DNA of 64,000 nt. Origin: Catenulispora sp. EB89 (lineage in GTDB: Bacteria > Actinomycetota > Actinomycetes > Streptomycetales > Catenulisporaceae). The notes below the pieces were generated by a model that worked only from the letters and a program-made list of their open reading frames with translations, was not told the origin of the DNA and searched no databases. A program made the position numbers and the translations under genes. Shown here piece after piece: positions 24,898-32,713 of the stretch (its first letter is position 1; the number at the start of each line of letters is the position of its first letter). Location of the stretch: the NCBI RefSeq assembly GCF_041261445.1, contig NZ_JBGCCU010000008.1:124001-188000 (forward strand), given 5' to 3'.

Positions 24898-25246
24898 GGT
24901 TCTGGGCCCCTCACCGCGTCGTCGCCGTAAACGGAACCAGCCCGGTCCGCAATGCAGCGTAGTTAAGGAATCTGCGGCCCTGTCAACTAGGACAATTTGA
25001 CCTCAACGCTCGTTCAATACGCTCGACTTGTCACAGCCTGGCGGCGGCGAGGGCACCGTATCCGAAGCCCACCTGGTCAAATTCAGCGCAGTTGACAACG
25101 GGCCAGAACTCTTAACTACGCGGCATTGGCCCGGTCCGGCGGTATCAAGCCGGATCGCTGCTGCTGTGGTGCAGTCGCGCCCGGCTTGACACCACCGGCC
25201 CGGCCAGGTTGGCTTCGCCCGTCGACGCGGCGAGGGACCCAGAACC
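24898..25246. repeat. Long imperfect inverted repeat element (MITE-like candidate)
   Basis: The left arm (24898-25002) and the reverse complement of the right arm (25075-25246) align in order over several blocks. These are GGTTCTGGG(C/T)CCCTC, CCGCGTCG, CCGG(T/A)CCG, CAATGC(A/C)GCGTAGTTAAG, TGTCAACT and AATTTGACC. The right arm has an extra ~60 bases between the outer and inner blocks. The loop is ~70 bases. The element encodes no transposase, so it would be a non-autonomous element or the remains of two copies inserted tail to tail. Confidence 0.65.
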
Positions 25247-25339
25247 AACACCCCACATGGTCCTTCGGACCCCCTCACCACACCACCGGCGCCGCTGCGC
25301 CGTCACCATGCGCGGCCGCCGAGGTGCCGGCGCAGCCCC

Positions 25340-26038
25340 CTAAACCTGCTGCGAAGTCCCCCGCGCCGACCCGCGCTCCTCATCCTCCGGAGCGATCCCG
25401 TGCCGCACCGCCCACAGGGCGGCCTGCGTCCGGTCGGCGACGCCGAGCTTCATCAGGATGTTGGAGACGTGCGTCTTCACCGTCTTCTCGGCGAGTACCA
25501 GTGCGCGGGCGATCTCGCGGTTGGAGCGCCCCTGCGCGATCAGCACCAGTACCTCGCGCTCCCGCGCCGTTAGCGGTGGGGCCTGTGCCCCCGCTTCGCC
25601 GCTGCCGCCGCCGGAGTTCAGCAGTGCTGCGGCGACCTCCGGCTCCAGGAGTACGTGGCCGGCGTGGACCGAGCGGACTGCGGCGGCCAGGGCGGAGGGG
25701 TCGACGTCTTTGTAGACGTAGCCGCGGGCGCCGGCGCGGATCGCGGGGATGATCATTCGGCGGTCGGTGAAGCTGGTCACCACCAGGACCCGGGCTGTGG
25801 AGCCCGCTTCGCGCAGCAGTTCCATCGCGCCGACGCCGTCGACGCCGGGCATCACCAGGTCCAGCAGGATCACGTCCGGTTTCAGTTCTGCGGCCAGTTC
25901 CGCGCACTGCGCGCCGTCTGCCGCCTCGCCGACGACTTCGATGCCTTCCTGCAGCTCCAGGAAGGTGCGCAGGCCTTGGCGGACCATGCGGTGGTCGTCC
26001 GCGATCAATACTCTGATGACCTCAGGCCGCGCGGCCAC
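25340..26038 (-). CDS. NarL/LuxR-family response regulator
   Basis: A 232-residue regulator. The receiver domain has the acidic pair in LIADDHRMV, the phospho-acceptor Asp in [10 protein letters not shown] (about residue 58) and the Lys in YVYKDVD. The C-terminal LuxR helix-turn-helix ([20 protein letters not shown], then [15 protein letters not shown]) binds DNA. The GTG at 26038 overlaps the kinase gene stop by 17 bases, so the two are translationally coupled and form one system. Confidence 0.93.
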   Translation of the reverse strand: MAARPEVIRVLIADDHRMVRQGLRTFLELQEGIEVVGEAADGAQCAELAAELKPDVILLDLVMPGVDGVGAMELLREAGSTARVLVVTSFTDRRMIIPAIRAGARGYVYKDVDPSALAAAVRSVHAGHVLLEPEVAAALLNSGGGSGEAGAQAPPLTAREREVLVLIAQGRSNREIARALVLAEKTVKTHVSNILMKLGVADRTQAALWAVRHGIAPEDEERGSARGTSQQV

Positions 26039-27194
26039 GGTCCACCTCCAGCCGGATCGTCGTTCCCGCCCCGGGCGCCGAGGTGACGTCCAGGCGTCCG
26101 CGCACCGATTTGGCGCGGTCGCGCATTGAGACCAGGCCCAGGCTGCGGCCGGCGCGGCGGACCGCGGCCGGGTCGAAGCCGACGCCGTCGTCGACCACTT
26201 CCAGGGCGGCGCCGCCGTCGCAGGACTTGGCGCCGGTCGGGCAGTGCTCGTGGAGGCGCACGGTGATCTTGGTGGCGTCGGCGTGGCGCAGCGCGTTGTG
26301 CAGCGCCTCCTGTGCGACGCGCAGCAGGACCTCCTCCGCGGCCGGTGACAGGGCTTTGACGTCGGCGCCTTCGAAGGTCACGCGGGGGCCGCCGGCGGTC
26401 TGGTTCACCCGGTCCAGGACCTCGACGTGCTTGCGCAGCGTCACCGCCAGGCCGTCCTCTTCCAGCTCGGCGGGCCGCAGCTCGACCACTACCGAGCGCA
26501 GCTCCTCGGCGGCCTCCTTGGCCAGGGTGGCGACCTGCTCCAGTTCGGCGCGGGCCCGGGCCGGGTCGGCGTCCAGGACGTCGGCGGCCGCCTGGGAGGT
26601 CAGGCGCAGGGCGAACAGCTTCTGGGCGACTGCGTCGTGCAGTTCGCGGGCCAGGCGGTTGCGCTCGCGAGTGATCGCCAGCTCGCGTTCGCGCTCGTAG
26701 AGCCGGGCGTGGCGCAGGGCGATCGCGGCGTGGCCGGCCAGGATGCCGAGCAGTTCCTCGTCGTCCTTGGTGAAGCCGCCGGCCTTGTTGGCCAGGAACA
26801 GCGCGCCGAGGATCTCGTCGCCGTCGCGGATCTGCTGGCCGAGGAAGGCGTCCATCTCCGGGTGCGCCTTGGGCCACCAGCGGAAGCGCGGATCCTGGCG
26901 GATGTCGGGGAGCCGCTGCGGCGCCGGGTCCTGGAGCATCACGGCGAGCATGCCGTGCTGCCGGGGGAGCGGGCCGATCGCGGCCCACTGCTCGTCGCTG
27001 ATGCCGTCCACGAGGAACTGCGCGAAGCTGCCGGCGCCGTCGGGCACGCCGAGCGCGGCGTACTCGGCGCCGATCAGCTCGCGGGCGGTGGCCACGATCG
27101 TCTGCAGCACCTCGTCGGTGGCGAGGTGGCGGCTGACCGCGAGGACGGCCGCCGACAGGCGGCGCATGGTGTCCAGCGCGTTCTGGGGGCTCAT
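26022..27194 (-). CDS. GAF-domain sensor histidine kinase (DevS-like)
   Basis: A 390-residue cytosolic sensor kinase. An N-terminal GAF domain (residues ~20-165) precedes a HisKA_3 dimerisation domain, with the phospho-acceptor His in [18 protein letters not shown], and a HATPase_c domain ([12 protein letters not shown]-box, [22 protein letters not shown]). There are no transmembrane helices, so it probably senses an internal signal. An alternative ATG at 27230 would add 12 residues. The one used begins [10 protein letters not shown]. It partners the overlapping NarL-type regulator. The signal is unknown. Confidence 0.92.
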   Translation of the reverse strand: MSPQNALDTMRRLSAAVLAVSRHLATDEVLQTIVATARELIGAEYAALGVPDGAGSFAQFLVDGISDEQWAAIGPLPRQHGMLAVMLQDPAPQRLPDIRQDPRFRWWPKAHPEMDAFLGQQIRDGDEILGALFLANKAGGFTKDDEELLGILAGHAAIALRHARLYERERELAITRERNRLARELHDAVAQKLFALRLTSQAAADVLDADPARARAELEQVATLAKEAAEELRSVVVELRPAELEEDGLAVTLRKHVEVLDRVNQTAGGPRVTFEGADVKALSPAAEEVLLRVAQEALHNALRHADATKITVRLHEHCPTGAKSCDGGAALEVVDDGVGFDPAAVRRAGRSLGLVSMRDRAKSVRGRLDVTSAPGAGTTIRLEVDRGRAA

Positions 27195-27332
27195 GCTCGC
27201 AGGGTATCGCCGATGATCGCGCGGCCCCATCGGGCCGGGGACCGGTCGGGCCTAGGCCGCCGGTCCTAGGACCAAGGGCGGTGCCCGACTCCGGTCCCGG
27301 GCCCGATCCCCGCGCCGGGCCCGCGGAGCAGG

Positions 27333-28184
27333 GTGAAGGACATGAACACGACGACAAACCAGACCGATACGAAGCAGCCCGAAACGGCGGCCGGCCGAGC
27401 GGCGGGCGGCACGTGGAGCGGCAATCCGGTGGCGGTGATCAGCGGCGCCTCGCAGGGCCTGGGCCTGGCGCTGGCCCGCGGCCTGGCCGAGCGCGGCTGG
27501 TCGCTGGTGATCGACGCCCGCACCGCCGACCGGCTGGCCGCCGTGCGCACCGAGCTGGCCGAGCTGACCACGGTCGTCGCGCTGCCCGGCGATGTCACCG
27601 ACGACGCCCACCGCGCCGACCTCGCCGAGGCGGCCTCCGAGCTGGGCGGCGCGAGCCTGCTGGTGAACAACGCCTCCAGCCTCGGCGGCTCGCCGATGCC
27701 GGCGCTCGCGGCGTTCCCGGTGGAGGCGCTGGCCGAGACGTTCGCGGTGAACGTGGTGGCGCCGCTGGCGCTGGCGCAGCTGCTGCTGCCGCAGCTGCGG
27801 CAGCACGGCGGGGAGGTGCTCAACATCTCCTCCGACGCCGCCGTCGAGCCGTACGAGGGCTGGGGCGGGTACGGGGCGTCCAAGGCGGCGCTGGACCACG
27901 CCTCGGCGATCCTGGGGCTGGAGGAGCCGCAGGTGCGGGTGTGGGCGGTGGATCCGGGCGATCTGCGGACGCAGATGCACCAGGACGCGTTTCCCGGCGA
28001 GGACATCAGCGATCTGCCGCTGCCGGAGACCGTGGTGCCGGCTTTCCTGCGGCTGATCGATGAGCGGCGGCCTTCGGGGCGGTATCAGGCTTCTGATCTG
28101 CTGCCGCGAGGCGGCGTGGCCGGGGTGGCCGGGGTGGCTGAGGCCTCCGGAGCTTCTGCGGCGTCCAGTGTGGAGGTGGCCTGA
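27333..28184 (+). CDS. Short-chain dehydrogenase/reductase
   Basis: A 283-residue classical SDR: cofactor motif ISGASQGLGLALA, NNAS structural motif (LLVNNASSLGG), Ser in NISSDAA and the YxxxK pair in GYGASKAAL. A Gly/Val/Ala-rich tail of about 25 residues follows the core. The GTG at 27333 has GGAG four bases upstream. An ATG nine bases later is the alternative. It lies immediately before the QueA-like gene with a single base between stop and next start codon, so the two probably act together. Confidence 0.88.
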   Translation: MKDMNTTTNQTDTKQPETAAGRAAGGTWSGNPVAVISGASQGLGLALARGLAERGWSLVIDARTADRLAAVRTELAELTTVVALPGDVTDDAHRADLAEAASELGGASLLVNNASSLGGSPMPALAAFPVEALAETFAVNVVAPLALAQLLLPQLRQHGGEVLNISSDAAVEPYEGWGGYGASKAALDHASAILGLEEPQVRVWAVDPGDLRTQMHQDAFPGEDISDLPLPETVVPAFLRLIDERRPSGRYQASDLLPRGGVAGVAGVAEASGASAASSVEVA

Positions 28185-28185
28185 C

Positions 28186-29343
28186 ATGGGGATCCTGCTG
28201 CACGAGCCGACTGTCGCGAACGGCTCCGCCGCCTCCCGGCCCGGTCCGCTGCCGGCCGGACCGCTGGGCCCGGGCTTCCGCGTCTCCTCCGACCTGCTGG
28301 CCCGCAAGCCAGCCGAGGCCCGCGGCCTGGACCGGGACGGCGTGCGGCTGCTGGTCGCACGCGGGCGGGGCGCCGCCGACCCGGAGATCGCGCACTACGT
28401 GTTCTCGGACCTGCCGGAGGTCCTGGAGCCGGGCGACCTGCTGGTGGTGAACAACTCCGGCACGCTGCCGGCCGCACTGGACGCGGTGACGCTCGGCTCC
28501 GGCACCCCGCTGGTGCTGCACGTGTCGACCGGCACACCGCAGGACCCGGACGCGTGGATCGTCGAGCTGCGCCGGCCGCTGGGGGACGGCTCGACCAAGC
28601 CGTTCGCGCTGGAGCCGGGATCACCGGACCCGGCCAGCCCGGCCGAGCCGGGACTGCGGCTGCGCGTCACCGGTGGCGCGACGGTCACGCTGCTGCGGCC
28701 GTACACGAGCCGACTGTGGGTGGCGCGCCTCGACCTGGGAATGTCGGTCGCCGACTACCTGAGCCGGCACGGCCGCGCGATCCGCTACGACTACGTCGAC
28801 CGCGACTGGCCGATCGCGGCGTACCAGACGGTGTTCGCCGCGATCCCGGGCAGCGCGGAGATGCCCAGCGCCGCCCGGCCCTTCTCCGCCGACGTGGTCG
28901 CACGCCTGGTGGCCAAGGGCGTCTACATAGCGCCGATCACACTGCACACCGGCGTCGCCTCCCCCGAGGCACACGAGAAGCCGTACGCGGAGTGGTACTC
29001 GGTCCCCGAGGCCACGGCGGAGCTGGTCAACCACGTCCGCGCCCGAGGCGGCCGCGTGATCGCGATCGGCACCACAGCCGTCCGCGCCCTGGAATCGGCG
29101 TCCGATGAGGAGGGGACGGTCCATCCCGGCCAGGGATGGACCGAGCTGATCATCACGCCGGAGCGCGGGGTGCGAGCCGTCGACGGCCTACTGACCGGCT
29201 TCCATGAACCGGAAGCATCGCATCTGCTGATGCTGACGGCGATCGCCGGGCCGCGCCTGATCCGGGCCAGCTACGACGCGGCGCTGGCGGGGCGGTATCT
29301 GTGGCATGAGTTCGGGGATGTGAACCTGCTGCTGCGGCGGTGA
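28186..29343 (+). CDS. QueA-like S-adenosylmethionine:tRNA ribosyltransferase-isomerase homologue
   Basis: A 385-residue protein with the QueA fold signatures: YVFSDLPEVLEPGDLLVVNN near residue 70, PITLHTGVASPEAHEK, VIAIGTTAVRALESA, and the C-terminal FGDVNLLL. It lacks the TR(V)xPAR segment that follows VVN in standard QueA (here NNSGTLPAALDA), so it is a divergent branch. Standard QueA makes epoxyqueuosine in tRNA. No other queuosine gene is in the window, and many actinomycetes lack the pathway, so the substrate may differ. The ATG at 28186 has GGAGG nine bases upstream, inside the SDR gene. Confidence 0.85.
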   Translation: MGILLHEPTVANGSAASRPGPLPAGPLGPGFRVSSDLLARKPAEARGLDRDGVRLLVARGRGAADPEIAHYVFSDLPEVLEPGDLLVVNNSGTLPAALDAVTLGSGTPLVLHVSTGTPQDPDAWIVELRRPLGDGSTKPFALEPGSPDPASPAEPGLRLRVTGGATVTLLRPYTSRLWVARLDLGMSVADYLSRHGRAIRYDYVDRDWPIAAYQTVFAAIPGSAEMPSAARPFSADVVARLVAKGVYIAPITLHTGVASPEAHEKPYAEWYSVPEATAELVNHVRARGGRVIAIGTTAVRALESASDEEGTVHPGQGWTELIITPERGVRAVDGLLTGFHEPEASHLLMLTAIAGPRLIRASYDAALAGRYLWHEFGDVNLLLRR

Positions 29344-29368
29344 GGCAGCCAGTCAGCGAGGGGGGGCA

Positions 29369-29400
29369 TGAGCGGTCCGGGCAATCCGCCGGACCGCTCA
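29369..29400. terminator. Terminator between QueA-like and TetR genes
   Basis: A perfect 12-bp stem (29369-29380 with 29389-29400) and 8-base loop, 25 bases after the QueA-like stop and reaching the end of the convergent TetR gene. It can serve both directions. Confidence 0.8.
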
Positions 29401-30039
29401 CCCGTCATCCCCCTCCAACAAAGCCCCCACCAAAGCCACAATCTGCGGCCGCAGCTCCGGCAGCGCCGCGACCTCCCCGGCATTGATCCGCTCCGTCACC
29501 AGCCCGCCCACCGCCCCGGTCACCGACCGTGCCACGAACAGTGGGTCCAGGCCGCCGCGCCAGCGACGGCCGATCGTGACGGCCTGCGCCAGGTTCATCG
29601 CGAAGGCCTCGGCGCGGGCCAGGCGGCGGGTGACGGCGGGGTAGCCGGCGGCGTAGATCTCGATCATGAACACGCGGGCGTTCGTCGGGTTCCCGGCCAG
29701 GGCGCCCAGGTAGGCCTCCATGATCCGGTCCAGGCGGACCAGGGCCGGGTCGCCGGGGGAGCCCAGGGACTGCTCGATCAGGCGGGCGAAGTTGTCCGCC
29801 GAGCGGTCGAACGCCGCCAGGAAGCAGTCCTGCTTGTCGGTGAAGTGCTCGTAGAACGTCTGGCGCGAGATGTGCGCCCGCGACAGCACCGCCCCGACCG
29901 TGGCCGCGGCGTAGCCGCTCTCCGCCACGACCTCCAGCATCCCGTTCAGCAGCCGCCCGCGTTGTGCCGCGCTGACGTCCTCGCGGCTCAGGCCGTGGTT
30001 GCCGCGGGGCAGGGGAGCGGGCAGTGTGTCGGGGTCCAC
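29398..30039 (-). CDS. TetR-family transcriptional regulator
   Basis: A 213-residue regulator. The TetR helix-turn-helix is at residues ~30-75 (ATVGAVLSRAHISRQTFYEH). The C-terminal half is a typical all-helical ligand domain. It is divergent from a small PaaI-type thioesterase gene (107-base gap), the likely target. No clear palindrome was found in that gap. Confidence 0.9.
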   Translation of the reverse strand: MDPDTLPAPLPRGNHGLSREDVSAAQRGRLLNGMLEVVAESGYAAATVGAVLSRAHISRQTFYEHFTDKQDCFLAAFDRSADNFARLIEQSLGSPGDPALVRLDRIMEAYLGALAGNPTNARVFMIEIYAAGYPAVTRRLARAEAFAMNLAQAVTIGRRWRGGLDPLFVARSVTGAVGGLVTERINAGEVAALPELRPQIVALVGALLEGDDG

Positions 30040-30146
30040 GGCAGGAATCTACGGTACGCGCGGCGCCTTTGCGTTTTGCGGCCACGGGGAGCGGTCCCCG
30101 GGTCTCGATTTGACGCCGGGCCCTGAGATCCGCTCAATGGACCTCC

Positions 30147-30560
30147 ATGGTCACCCTCGACATCGATACGGCGCGCATGGTCCTTGCCGCGCAGCCGTTC
30201 AGCGTCCTTCTCGGGGCGCGCGTGGAGGTCTTCGAGAAGGGGCGTGCGGTTTTGGCCGTCCCCATCCGCGAGAACCTCAAGCAGCAGAACGGGTTCGTCC
30301 ACGGCGGCGTGCTCGCCTACGCGGCGGACAACGCCATCACCTTCGCCGCCGGCACGACGCTCGGCCCGGACGTGCTCACCAGCGGCGTCACGATCAGCTA
30401 CGTGCGGCCGGCGTCCGGGGTGACGCTGCAGGCCGAAGCCGAGGTCACCTACACCGGACGCCGCCAGGCCGTGTGCCGGTGCGACCTGTACGGCGTGGCG
30501 GAGGACGGCGCACGGGTGCTCAGCGCGGTGGCCCAGGGGTCGGTGCTCTGCGTGTCGTGA
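30147..30560 (+). CDS. PaaI-family hotdog thioesterase
   Basis: A 137-residue single hotdog domain. The signature GFVHGGVLAYAADNA (residues ~50-64) and the following strand TSGVTISYVRPA are typical of PaaI/4HBT acyl-CoA thioesterases, which hydrolyse aryl- or acyl-CoA as tetramers. It is the only gene in its unit, and strong hairpins lie downstream. Confidence 0.88.
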   Translation: MVTLDIDTARMVLAAQPFSVLLGARVEVFEKGRAVLAVPIRENLKQQNGFVHGGVLAYAADNAITFAAGTTLGPDVLTSGVTISYVRPASGVTLQAEAEVTYTGRRQAVCRCDLYGVAEDGARVLSAVAQGSVLCVS

Positions 30561-30660
30561 CCGGGCGTCGTGTCCTGACCGGGTGTCGTGTCGCGACCGG
30601 ACGTCCGCCGCAGCCCCCGGCGGAGTCTCCTGACGCTGAATCAGCTCCCTGAACAGGGAC

Positions 30661-30695
30661 GGGCCCGCCGGCGGAGTCCATCTTCCGGCGGGCCC
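30661..30695 (+). terminator. Hairpin terminator after the PaaI-type gene
   Basis: A perfect 11-bp stem (GGGCCCGCCGG at 30661-30671 with its complement at 30685-30695) and a 13-base loop, 100 bases beyond the thioesterase stop. Confidence 0.75.
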
Positions 30696-30749
30696 GAACA
30701 CCGCGGAAAGGCAACCTTTTCGAGGCTCGCGACGTTCTATAAGCAGGGG

Positions 30750-30771
30750 CCGACGGCGCGTGCGCCGTCGG
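30750..30771. terminator. Hairpin terminator at the end of the DUF4442 gene
   Basis: The 10-bp arms CCGACGGCGC (30750-30759) and its complement (30762-30771) are separated by two bases, so in practice an 8-bp stem with a 6-base loop. It lies 9 bases beyond the stop of the minus-strand DUF4442 gene and also faces the forward thioesterase gene. Confidence 0.7.
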
Positions 30772-30780
30772 TGGGTGGGG

Positions 30781-31245
30781 TCAGCTGTTGGGCCGCAGGG
30801 TCCAGATGATGGTCATCTCGCCAGTCACGGCGTCGTCGACGTCGCGCTGGATGGCGACATGGATCGGGAACTCGGGGCGCGTGCCGCCCTTGAGCTCGGC
30901 GATGATGTCGTCCACGGGGCGCCCGAGTGTTGCTGTGGCCGTGACGTCGCCTCGGGCGACCTTCTTGAAATCGATGGTGGCGGTGGTGGGCAGGGGGGTG
31001 GCTTCAGCCATGAGGTGGCCGAACGCGGCGGTGACGATCGCGCCGGAGGCGGATTCGGCCAGCGTGAACATCGCGCCGGCGTGCGGCCCGCCGATGTGGT
31101 TCCGGTACGCCGGCTGGTCCCGGAACTTCAGCACGGCGCGCTCCGGCGTGGTCTCGACGTACTCCAGCGCCAGCGTGCCGACCATGGGGACGGCGGCGGT
31201 CAGGAAGGCGCCGACGTCGAAAGGCTCTTGCTCTGCTGCGGTCAT
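30781..31245 (-). CDS. DUF4442 hotdog-fold protein
   Basis: A 154-residue hotdog protein of the DUF4442 / PaaI-like group. The central segment GGPHAGAMFTLAESASGA corresponds to the HGG motif and long helix of the fold, and a final strand (EMTIIWTL) closes the sheet. Thioesterase activity is likely by family but unproven. It lies 9 bases downstream of the nickel permease gene and is probably read with it, although a functional link is not obvious. Confidence 0.82.
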   Translation of the reverse strand: MTAAEQEPFDVGAFLTAAVPMVGTLALEYVETTPERAVLKFRDQPAYRNHIGGPHAGAMFTLAESASGAIVTAAFGHLMAEATPLPTTATIDFKKVARGDVTATATLGRPVDDIIAELKGGTRPEFPIHVAIQRDVDDAVTGEMTIIWTLRPNS

Positions 31246-31254
31246 GCCATGATC

Positions 31255-32427
31255 CTACTGGTCGGTAACTTTCTCGGCCACCGGCATCGCCGCGGTCCAC
31301 TTCTGCTCGATGCGGCCGAACTTCCACACGGCCACGGCCGCCAGCCAGACCACCAGGAACATGCCCACGATGGCGAAGCCGATGCTGTTCAGGTCGACGT
31401 GCGCCACCCAGTCCCAGAAGCCGCCGGTCAGGTTCAGCTTGTCCTGCAGGATGCTCAGCAGTTCGATGGTGCCGATGATGAGCGCCACGGCCACCGACAG
31501 GCCGGTGATCGTGATGTTGTAGAACACCTTGCGCACCGGCTTGGAGAAGGCCCAGCCGTAGGCGAAGTTCATGAACGAGCCGTCGATGGTGTCCAGCAGC
31601 GACATGCCGGCGGCGAACAGGATCGGCAGGCACATCACCGCGTACCAGGGCAGGCCCGAGGCCACCGAGGTGCCGGCCAGGACCAGCAGCCCGACCTCGG
31701 TCACGGTGTCGAAGCCGAGGCCGAACAGCACGCCGACGGGGTAGATCTGCCAGGGCTTGTTCACCGCCCGCATGGCCCGGCCCAGGAACCGGTTCATCAG
31801 GCCGCGGTTGTTCAGGTGCTCCTCGAGCGTGGCCTCGTCGAACTCCCCGCGCCGCATCTGCCGGAACACCTTCAGGATCCCGACCAGCACCACCAGGTTG
31901 ATGATCGCGATCAGGTACAGGAAGGTGCCGGAGACCGTGGTCCCGACCAGGCCGCCGAAGTTGTGCAGCCCGGACTTGTCGTCGGTCAGCTGCACGCCCA
32001 GGCCCTTCAGGCCCAGGCCCAGCAGCAGGGTCAGTGCGACCACGATGGTGGAGTGGCCGAGGGAGAACCAGAAGCCCACCGACAGCGGCCGCTTGCCCTC
32101 GGCCATCAGCTTGCGGGTGGTGTTGTCGATGGCCGCGATGTGGTCGGCGTCGAAGGCGTGCCGCATGCCCAGGGTGTAGGCGGTCAGGCCGGTGCCGAAG
32201 CCGAACAGGCCGCCCTGCAGCTTGTAGTGGCCGGGCACGACGATCACCGCCAGGATCCCCCAGCCGACCACGTGCAGCAGCGCGATGAACCCGAACATGC
32301 CCCCGACGCGCCCCCACTCGGCGGGGGTCAGGCTGGCCCGGATCCGGGCCAGCCGGGATCCGGCCGCCTGGTCCGCTGCCTGCGCGGTGCCGGTGCTGTC
32401 GGTGCCACCTGCTGTGGTCGCGGTCAT
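31255..32427 (-). CDS. NiCoT-family nickel/cobalt permease
   Basis: A 390-residue transporter with about eight transmembrane helices. The NiCoT signature RHAFDADHIAAIDNTTRK (HX4DH) is in helix II, FSLGHSTIVV follows, and the further family motifs LGFDTVTEVGLL and LFAAGMSLLDTIDG are present. It imports Ni2+ (or Co2+) at high affinity, for example for urease, hydrogenase or Ni-SOD. The ATG at 32427 is used. Another in-frame ATG at 32457 is possible. A Nur-like palindrome lies ~93 bases upstream, so repression by nickel is likely. Confidence 0.93.
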   Translation of the reverse strand: MTATTAGGTDSTGTAQAADQAAGSRLARIRASLTPAEWGRVGGMFGFIALLHVVGWGILAVIVVPGHYKLQGGLFGFGTGLTAYTLGMRHAFDADHIAAIDNTTRKLMAEGKRPLSVGFWFSLGHSTIVVALTLLLGLGLKGLGVQLTDDKSGLHNFGGLVGTTVSGTFLYLIAIINLVVLVGILKVFRQMRRGEFDEATLEEHLNNRGLMNRFLGRAMRAVNKPWQIYPVGVLFGLGFDTVTEVGLLVLAGTSVASGLPWYAVMCLPILFAAGMSLLDTIDGSFMNFAYGWAFSKPVRKVFYNITITGLSVAVALIIGTIELLSILQDKLNLTGGFWDWVAHVDLNSIGFAIVGMFLVVWLAAVAVWKFGRIEQKWTAAMPVAEKVTDQ

Positions 32428-32519
32428 GGCGCGGGACGCCCCCTGTGCTCGGTACATGGTCGCCGCCGGGGCCGACGGCGGGGGAGGACGCCTGCCCGCC
32501 CCAGACGCGATTATTTTGC

Positions 32520-32540
32520 AGTTGCGAAGAGTTCGCAACT
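32520..32540. promoter_or_regulatory. Nur-like operator upstream of the nickel permease
   Basis: A perfect 21-base palindrome: AGTTGCGAA, spacer GAG, TTCGCAACT. Seen in the 6-5-6 frame it is TTGCGA-N5-TCGCAA, one base per arm away from the Streptomyces Nur box TTGCAA-N5-TTGCAA. It lies in the promoter region of the NiCoT gene. The match of site and gene makes nickel-dependent repression by a Nur (Fur-family) protein a strong inference. Confidence 0.75.
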
Positions 32541-32713
32541 ACTCGATGAGTCCACGGAGGGACGCATACCGTGATGAGAGGTGGATCACGACCGGTTCCT
32601 CCGGATTTTTTCAGAATTTTCAGTTCACGATGGTCTGATGTGTTGACGCCCGAAGACAATGACTGCGAGGGGTCTGCCGAGTCGGCAGGGGCCCGGATGA
32701 GGAGCCGTTCCCC

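Larger units (their letters stand above)
24120..25339. other. Gene-free 1.2-kb stretch
   Basis: Between the hydrolase gene and the response-regulator gene I find no supportable coding sequence on either strand. The stretch holds the two ~60-bp repeat blocks and, from 24898 to 25246, a long imperfect inverted repeat. It looks like a site where repetitive or mobile DNA has accumulated. Confidence 0.6.

Noticed and set aside
24513-24962. Open frames through the ~60-bp repeat block
   Set aside because: They follow repeat units in shifting frames, have no start signals and end inside the inverted repeat. I treat the region as non-coding.
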